Shown here: positions 59,567 to 64,000 of the stretch, piece by piece
Layout: the number at the start of each line of letters is the position of its first letter
Position numbering within the stretch: position 1 is the first letter of the stretch
NCBI GenBank assembly: GCA_965230225.1
Contig: CBDDKM010000006.1
Span: forward strand, 248,001-312,000
Direction of reading: 5' to 3'
From: CALSMU01 sp965230225
Lineage (GTDB): Bacteria > Bacteroidota > Bacteroidia > Flavobacteriales_D > Parvicellaceae
Length of the DNA stretch: 64,000 bases
The notes under the pieces: model-generated
Seen by the model: the letters and a program-made list of their open reading frames with translations, nothing else
Database searches by the model: none
What the model was told of the DNA's origin: nothing
Program-made: the position numbers and the translations under genes

Positions 59567-61735
59567 TTGAAAGCGATCAATTTTAGACATATCATAGAAG
59601 TATATGGGAATGGCCTTCTCAATAGCTATTCCCAGATTTTTTTCTCCTTGAATAAGGTGCTGGCAGTATTTCTAACTGTTGTAAGCTTCTTTGATCTGGG
59701 GGCAGGAGTAAGTGGAGTGCTAGCGGTTGTAATTAGTCAAATTACTGCTCGTTTGTTCTACTTTGATGAGAACCTGATTAAAGATGGATCATACACCTAT
59801 AACCCACTAATGGTGGGATTAGCTCTGGGGATGTTCTATGAGTTTGATGTGTCTTTTCTGATTATTTTATTAATTACAGCTGTCTTTACCTTGTTCCTTA
59901 CAGTGTGGTTCATCATTATGTTGGGAAGAAAGAACTTACCATTTCTAAGTTTACCGTTCCTGATTTGTATTTGGTTAATCATTTTAAGCATTCCCAATTT
60001 TACAGCTCTTGAATTGGTAGTAAAACAAGATTTGTCACTTGCAGTTTGGTTCCCTGAATTATTCACCTTTACCACAGATTTAATCAGTTCTTTGCCTTTT
60101 GCGGATGTGTTACATCTTTACTTAAGGTCATTGGGGGCTATTTTCTTTCAGTTCAATGATTTAGCTGGGTTGTTGATTGTAGTTGGGTTAATTGTTTTTT
60201 CAAGGATAACCTTTCTATTGTCAGTGTTTGGATTCTTGATTGGTTACTTGTTTTATGCATCATTCGAAGGGGACTTTTCACAGTTGATATACTCTTATAT
60301 CGGATTCAATTTTATACTCACCTCAATAGCGTTAGGAGGCTTCTTTGTGGTGCCTTCTCGCAAATCTTTCCTCATGTTGCTGTTCACTATACCAATGATT
60401 GCTTTATTGATTAGTGGATTGCACACCTTGTTCCAAATTTTTGGATTGCCATTGTATTCGTTGCCCTTTAACATCGTTACCCTCATTTTCCTTGCTACGA
60501 TGGGGCATCGATTCAAGGCATCAGGGATAGATTTAGTGCTGTTGCAACAGTTTTCACCGGAAAAGCACCATTACAAGCATTTTAATGCCAAAGAGCGATT
60601 TAGTAATAATACCTACTACCACGTTTCATTGCCCATTTTTGGGGAGTGGAGAGTCCCTCAGGGGCACGATGGAAACATTACCCATCTGGGAGATTGGAAA
60701 TATGCTCTCGACTTCGATGTGGTGGATGAGAATGATCAAACCTATAGAGGGAGTGGAGCAGATTTAAAGGATTATTTCTGTTACGAACTACCTGTTGTGG
60801 CTCCATTAGCCGGAACTATTGTTCAGGTGTTGGATGGGATCGAAGATAATCTGGTGGGGGATGTCAACCTGGATAACAACTGGGGAAATACCGTAGTGAT
60901 TAAGCATGGAGAGTATTTCTACAGTAAAATATCTCATTTTAAAAAGGGATCCTTTAAGGTAAAAGAAGGAGATTTTGTTCAAAAAGGACAAGTGTTGGGA
61001 AATTGCGGAAGCTCAGGTAGATCACCAGAACCACACCTTCACTTTCAACTTCAATCCACCCCTTACATAGGTTCTAAAACGCTGGAATATCCAATTGCCT
61101 ATTACCTAAAGTTAAACGAAGGTCGTAAAGAGTTTTGCTCATTTAGTGTGCCTGCTGAGGGAGATAAAGTGAGCAATGTACAAACCACACCGTTGTTAAG
61201 TGCTGCCTTTAACCTTATTCCGGGTAGAGTACTTAAGTATCAATACGAGGGAATAGTTTACGAATGGGAAGTGTTTACAGATGCATACAATCAAACTTAT
61301 TTGTATTGCCATAAAACAAAGAGTACCGCTTACTTCGTAAATAATGGAACTCTTTTTTATTTCACCGATTTTTACGGTAAGAAGGGGAGTCTTTTACATC
61401 ATTTTTATTGTGGAGCTCAAAAGGTACTGTTGGGGTATTACTCATCTATAAAACTGAAAGACCAATTAGTCATTCAGGAGTTCTTCAGCCCTTTGTTATC
61501 TGGTGTACATGATTTAACAGCTGTGCTACATCACTACTTAAAGGTGCATTACACCTTTCAATTTCTCTCTTGTAGCGATGAACATCAGCCCACCAGAATA
61601 ACCTTTGGTACGAATTGCTCTGGAAGTGTTTTCGGAACGGTAAAAAAACAAACCAATTACAGCTTTGTCATTGAAAACAATAGCATTCAAAAGATCATCA
61701 TCAACAATTTAACAGAAGCAACATGCATCGATTAA
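59567..61735 (+). CDS. Urea transporter domain fused to an M23 (LytM) peptidase domain
   Basis: The start is a TTG at 59567, and there is no nearby ATG. Residues 1-330 resemble the urea transporter fold with about ten helices, including NPLMVGLALG and LPFLSLPF, and a second half with LYSLPFNIV. Residues about 350-525 are an M23 metallopeptidase: GNITHLGDWKYALDFD (His and Asp ligands), APLAGTIVQV, WGNTVVIKHG and EPHLHFQL (HxH). A beta-rich C-terminal part has no recognised domain. Urea transporter-M23 fusions occur in this phylum. Whether it moves urea or an operon product is unknown. Confidence 0.82.
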   Translation: MKAINFRHIIEVYGNGLLNSYSQIFFSLNKVLAVFLTVVSFFDLGAGVSGVLAVVISQITARLFYFDENLIKDGSYTYNPLMVGLALGMFYEFDVSFLIILLITAVFTLFLTVWFIIMLGRKNLPFLSLPFLICIWLIILSIPNFTALELVVKQDLSLAVWFPELFTFTTDLISSLPFADVLHLYLRSLGAIFFQFNDLAGLLIVVGLIVFSRITFLLSVFGFLIGYLFYASFEGDFSQLIYSYIGFNFILTSIALGGFFVVPSRKSFLMLLFTIPMIALLISGLHTLFQIFGLPLYSLPFNIVTLIFLATMGHRFKASGIDLVLLQQFSPEKHHYKHFNAKERFSNNTYYHVSLPIFGEWRVPQGHDGNITHLGDWKYALDFDVVDENDQTYRGSGADLKDYFCYELPVVAPLAGTIVQVLDGIEDNLVGDVNLDNNWGNTVVIKHGEYFYSKISHFKKGSFKVKEGDFVQKGQVLGNCGSSGRSPEPHLHFQLQSTPYIGSKTLEYPIAYYLKLNEGRKEFCSFSVPAEGDKVSNVQTTPLLSAAFNLIPGRVLKYQYEGIVYEWEVFTDAYNQTYLYCHKTKSTAYFVNNGTLFYFTDFYGKKGSLLHHFYCGAQKVLLGYYSSIKLKDQLVIQEFFSPLLSGVHDLTAVLHHYLKVHYTFQFLSCSDEHQPTRITFGTNCSGSVFGTVKKQTNYSFVIENNSIQKIIINNLTEATCID

Positions 61736-62997
61736 TCTGGATAAACATATCGCTACTTTTTGGAAGTGTATTAAACGTGAAGGCACAATACTTTAAGCAA
61801 GTTGATGCTACCACTTATGAGCTGTATCAAAACTCCGATTGGGAAGGTCTTAAAAGGCTAGGGGAGCAACACGCCCCTGATCAATTTGACTATTATTACT
61901 ACAATGTTAGAATGGGAGTAGCTTACTTCCAGCTCAAAGAATATTATAAAGCTGAGGAATACTTAACAAGAGCCATCGCGAATAGCGATTTGGACTTTCC
62001 AAAGGAATATCTGTTTTGGACCTATACTTATTTGGGAGAAGAAGAACTCGCAACACAGCTATACTTCCAATTTGATGAAACTATCCGGTCCAGGTTGAAC
62101 ATGAACAACTCCGCGGTGAAATCGTTCGACCTGGAAACCGGAGCCAAATTTCCAGATGACAATACTTTGGGGACGGGAAAATACATTAATGGATCCTTAA
62201 CTCATGCATTAGCCAATAATTGGAACTTGTCTTATCAGTTAAGTTTGTTTGGTCAGAATAAAGATTATTCCAATTTCAGATATACACAATATGGAGCGTC
62301 TGCCCATAAAACAATTGGAACAAAGTCGATTAGCCTTGGAGGGTACTATGGTAAGACTTATTCTAATTTACCGTTAACCAGCACTACAGAATACACCACC
62401 GGAGAAACTAATTTACACTCATACGGTATGTTTGCCGGTATTTCAAAAAGATATCAACGCCTTAGGTTAGGTGGGTTTGTAACCCTCACAGGACTACGGG
62501 GGAAAGTAGAATATCAAACTCTGGATTCGTCACCCGGAGTTTCCTTTCCCCCAGTACCTGTGTTTAGCACTAGTGCAACCCATTACGAAAACCAAAGTGC
62601 AATTGCATTTACCCCAACCATTACTACTAACTATACTTTACCTTTTTGGAAGGATGCCGTTACATTGGGTATGGACATCAGCCCGGTGAATGGGACAAGC
62701 GGCTCCTTCCTTAATTTTCGCCCCTCATTGAGTGCTAAATTCAGCGATAAGTTATGGTTAAAGGCAGATTATTTGTCGGTTGGAGATTACCTGTTTTACG
62801 ATTTAAGAACAGGAGTTTCCTATAATAATTTCCAAACCAAAAAATTGACTACCTCCCTTAATTATGCTTTTACTTCCAGGGTTTCAGGTAGACTTACCTA
62901 TTCTTTCGAAGATGTACAAGACCCCTGGGAAAATGCAAATTACAACATGAACTCTTTATTTATTGGTATTAATTTAAAATTGAATAGAAATGATTAA
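61723..62997 (+). CDS. Outer-membrane beta-barrel protein with N-terminal TPR unit (YaiO-like)
   Basis: A signal peptide (1-21, VKAQ) leads to a short helical TPR-like part (about 25-130: YYNVRMGVAYFQLKEYYKAEEYLTRAI). Then come about 280 residues of alternating amphipathic strands (LETGAKFPDDN to the C-terminus YNMNSLFIGINLKL). The end with an aromatic or hydrophobic strand and no further domain is typical of barrels. It overlaps the transporter gene by 13 bases, so it probably forms the outer-membrane part of the same system. Confidence 0.75.
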   Translation: MHRLIWINISLLFGSVLNVKAQYFKQVDATTYELYQNSDWEGLKRLGEQHAPDQFDYYYYNVRMGVAYFQLKEYYKAEEYLTRAIANSDLDFPKEYLFWTYTYLGEEELATQLYFQFDETIRSRLNMNNSAVKSFDLETGAKFPDDNTLGTGKYINGSLTHALANNWNLSYQLSLFGQNKDYSNFRYTQYGASAHKTIGTKSISLGGYYGKTYSNLPLTSTTEYTTGETNLHSYGMFAGISKRYQRLRLGGFVTLTGLRGKVEYQTLDSSPGVSFPPVPVFSTSATHYENQSAIAFTPTITTNYTLPFWKDAVTLGMDISPVNGTSGSFLNFRPSLSAKFSDKLWLKADYLSVGDYLFYDLRTGVSYNNFQTKKLTTSLNYAFTSRVSGRLTYSFEDVQDPWENANYNMNSLFIGINLKLNRND

Positions 62998-63598
62998 GCA
63001 AGCCATTATCTCCGTTTTCTTAACTACAGTTGCCATAACTGCAGCATACAGTCAAACTGCCATGTCAGAAGCTTTTTCTGCAAGCTATACCCACGAACAC
63101 AATCAGGAATATGCTCAGGCCATTCAGGTGTTGAGTAATCATTACAGCAAGTCGTCTTACGAAGTTAACCTCAGGCTAGGGTGGTTGTATTACCTCAATG
63201 GAGATTACATTAAATCTCAAACTTACTATTCAAATGCTATTGCATTAAAGCCAAAGAGTATTGAAGCTTTGTTAGGCTATATTTACCCTGCTGCCGCACT
63301 TCAAAACTGGAACGATGTGTCTGCCAAATACAAGGCCATTGTTAGCATTGATCCTAACCATTCTACAGCTAATTACCGATTGGCAGAGATCCACTTTTAC
63401 AAAAAGGAATTCAGTACAGCAGAAAAGTATGTGAAAAGGGTTCAGGCTACGTACCCATTCGATTATTCAGCCAATCTATTAGCAGGAAAAATTCAAATTA
63501 GTTTGGGAAAAATTACCGAAGCTAAAAAGTCTCTAAATGCCGCATTGTTGTACGACCCTACATCGGAAGATGCTAAGGTGTTGTTTGATAAACTATAG
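62990..63598 (+). CDS. Secreted TPR protein, last gene of the PqqD/ATP-grasp operon
   Basis: A signal peptide (1-21) is followed by about five TPR units (SYEVNLRLGWLYYLNGDYIKSQTYYSNAI; STANYRLAEIHFYKKEFSTAEKYVKRV; KITEAKKSLNAALLYDPTSEDA). It overlaps the barrel gene by 8 bases. It probably acts as a periplasmic scaffold between the M23/transporter protein and the barrel. Confidence 0.8.
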   Translation: MIKQAIISVFLTTVAITAAYSQTAMSEAFSASYTHEHNQEYAQAIQVLSNHYSKSSYEVNLRLGWLYYLNGDYIKSQTYYSNAIALKPKSIEALLGYIYPAAALQNWNDVSAKYKAIVSIDPNHSTANYRLAEIHFYKKEFSTAEKYVKRVQATYPFDYSANLLAGKIQISLGKITEAKKSLNAALLYDPTSEDAKVLFDKL

Positions 63599-63600
63599 GC

Positions 63601-64000
63601 TCAGCGAATTAGCATTACATGTCCAGTGAGTGTATTAGGTACAATCGATCCCTGGTGGATGTATTCAACTTTCCAAATGTACGATCCTTGCTCACAGGAA
63701 ACTCCGTTGTATGTGCCATCCCAGATAGAGTTGGTTGAACTTCCTTCGAAAATAAGTTCTCCCCATTTGTTAAAGATGGATACTTCCATGTCGATTTCAT
63801 AGTCCCAGTCAAATACAATTTCGAATTGGTCGTTTATGCCATCATTGTCTGGAGTAAATGCATTGGGGACATAAATGCGAAAATCTGGTAGAATGTTAAT
63901 AATCATATTGGTGCTATCCATGCAATTGGGAGAATTTAGAGCAATTAAAGTAATGTTGTAGTTGCCTTCTTCCATAAACTGATGAGCGTAATCCGTTAAG
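63601..64000 (-). CDS. T9SS type B (gliding-motility-associated) cargo protein, 3' end only
   Basis: The minus-strand frame is open to the window edge; the ATG at 63975 is internal. Visible are the end of a PKD-like domain (NYNITLIALNSPNCMDSTNM) and a complete type B sorting domain (FRIYVPNAFTPDNDGINDQF, MEVSIFNKWGELIFEG, WDGTYNGVSCEQGSYIWKV). Proteins of this type are usually very large surface proteins. The 5' part lies beyond 64000. The gene is convergent with the PqqD operon, with its stop two bases from the last stop. Confidence 0.9.
   Translation of the reverse strand, partial: LTDYAHQFMEEGNYNITLIALNSPNCMDSTNMIINILPDFRIYVPNAFTPDNDGINDQFEIVFDWDYEIDMEVSIFNKWGELIFEGSSTNSIWDGTYNGVSCEQGSYIWKVEYIHQGSIVPNTLTGHVMLIR

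Overview
The window reads as chromosome of a member of the Bacteroidota, most likely order Flavobacteriales (Crocinitomicaceae or Fluviicola-like relatives fit, but this is inference). The evidence is AT-rich coding DNA, promoters of the TTG / TAnnTTTG type, almost no Shine-Dalgarno sequences, many type IX secretion (T9SS) C-terminal sorting domains, one gliding-motility-type (type B) sorting domain at the right edge, and TPR-based SpoIIE, LuxR and LytTR/LytS signalling proteins. I see no rRNA, tRNA, insertion sequence, integrase or CRISPR array.

Layout. 1-2.6 kb: the 3' part is missing from a TPR-SpoIIE phosphatase gene, followed by a secreted protein of unknown function. 2.8-4.8 kb: a TetR regulator and a T9SS-exported polyesterase-like alpha/beta hydrolase. 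4.9-11.9 kb: two paralogous membrane-anchored SGNH hydrolases with MORN-like tails, a phosphotransferase, YchJ and a GT-C-like membrane protein, with a ClpP-fold lipoprotein inserted on the other strand. 11.9-15.7 kb: aryl-sulfotransferase-like protein, AlkD-like protein, a hydrolase and a small membrane protein. 15.7-19.2 kb: a structured intergenic region, a small lipoprotein and a divergent HisKA_2 kinase / LytTR regulator pair.

19.3-23.5 kb holds a three-gene module that looks like a conflict or defence locus. An alpha/beta effector-like protein overlaps a large protein with a STAND-like but degenerate NTPase and helical-repeat body, and a small protein follows. The effector carries at its C-terminus, and the STAND-like protein at its N-terminus, the same short glycine-rich motif. 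This is the architecture expected if an NLR-like sensor recruits its effector by homotypic motif assembly.

24.5-29.5 kb: a LytS/LytTR two-component pair with a near-perfect 31-base palindrome and a TAnnTTTG box in front of a secreted protein, probably its target. 29.6-36.4 kb: SIMPL, WG-repeat, two stand-alone sorting-domain miniproteins, a candidate small RNA, L-serine dehydratase and hypotheticals.

36.4-43.2 kb: a complete five-gene MoxR / vWA / beta-propeller-type ternary system on the minus strand, all genes overlapping. 43.2-52 kb: small hypotheticals, secreted T9SS cargo, a candidate structured RNA and a large chondroitin ABC lyase-like PL8 enzyme. 52.6-56.7 kb: two tandem TPR-transmembrane-LuxR regulators and an AraC regulator. 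56.9-63.6 kb: a tightly coupled six-gene operon (PqqD-like, ATP-grasp, PLP decarboxylase, urea transporter fused to an M23 peptidase, outer-membrane barrel, TPR protein) that looks like a biosynthesis and export or envelope system of unknown product. 63.6-64 kb: the 3' end of a type B T9SS cargo gene.

Two sets of repeated palindromes suggest small regulons shared by distant loci: CCCAAAATGGG pairs near 32.6 and 43.3 kb, and GAAATAATATTTC pairs near 46.4 and 56.0 kb. The second set keeps the same 71-72 bp spacing in both places.
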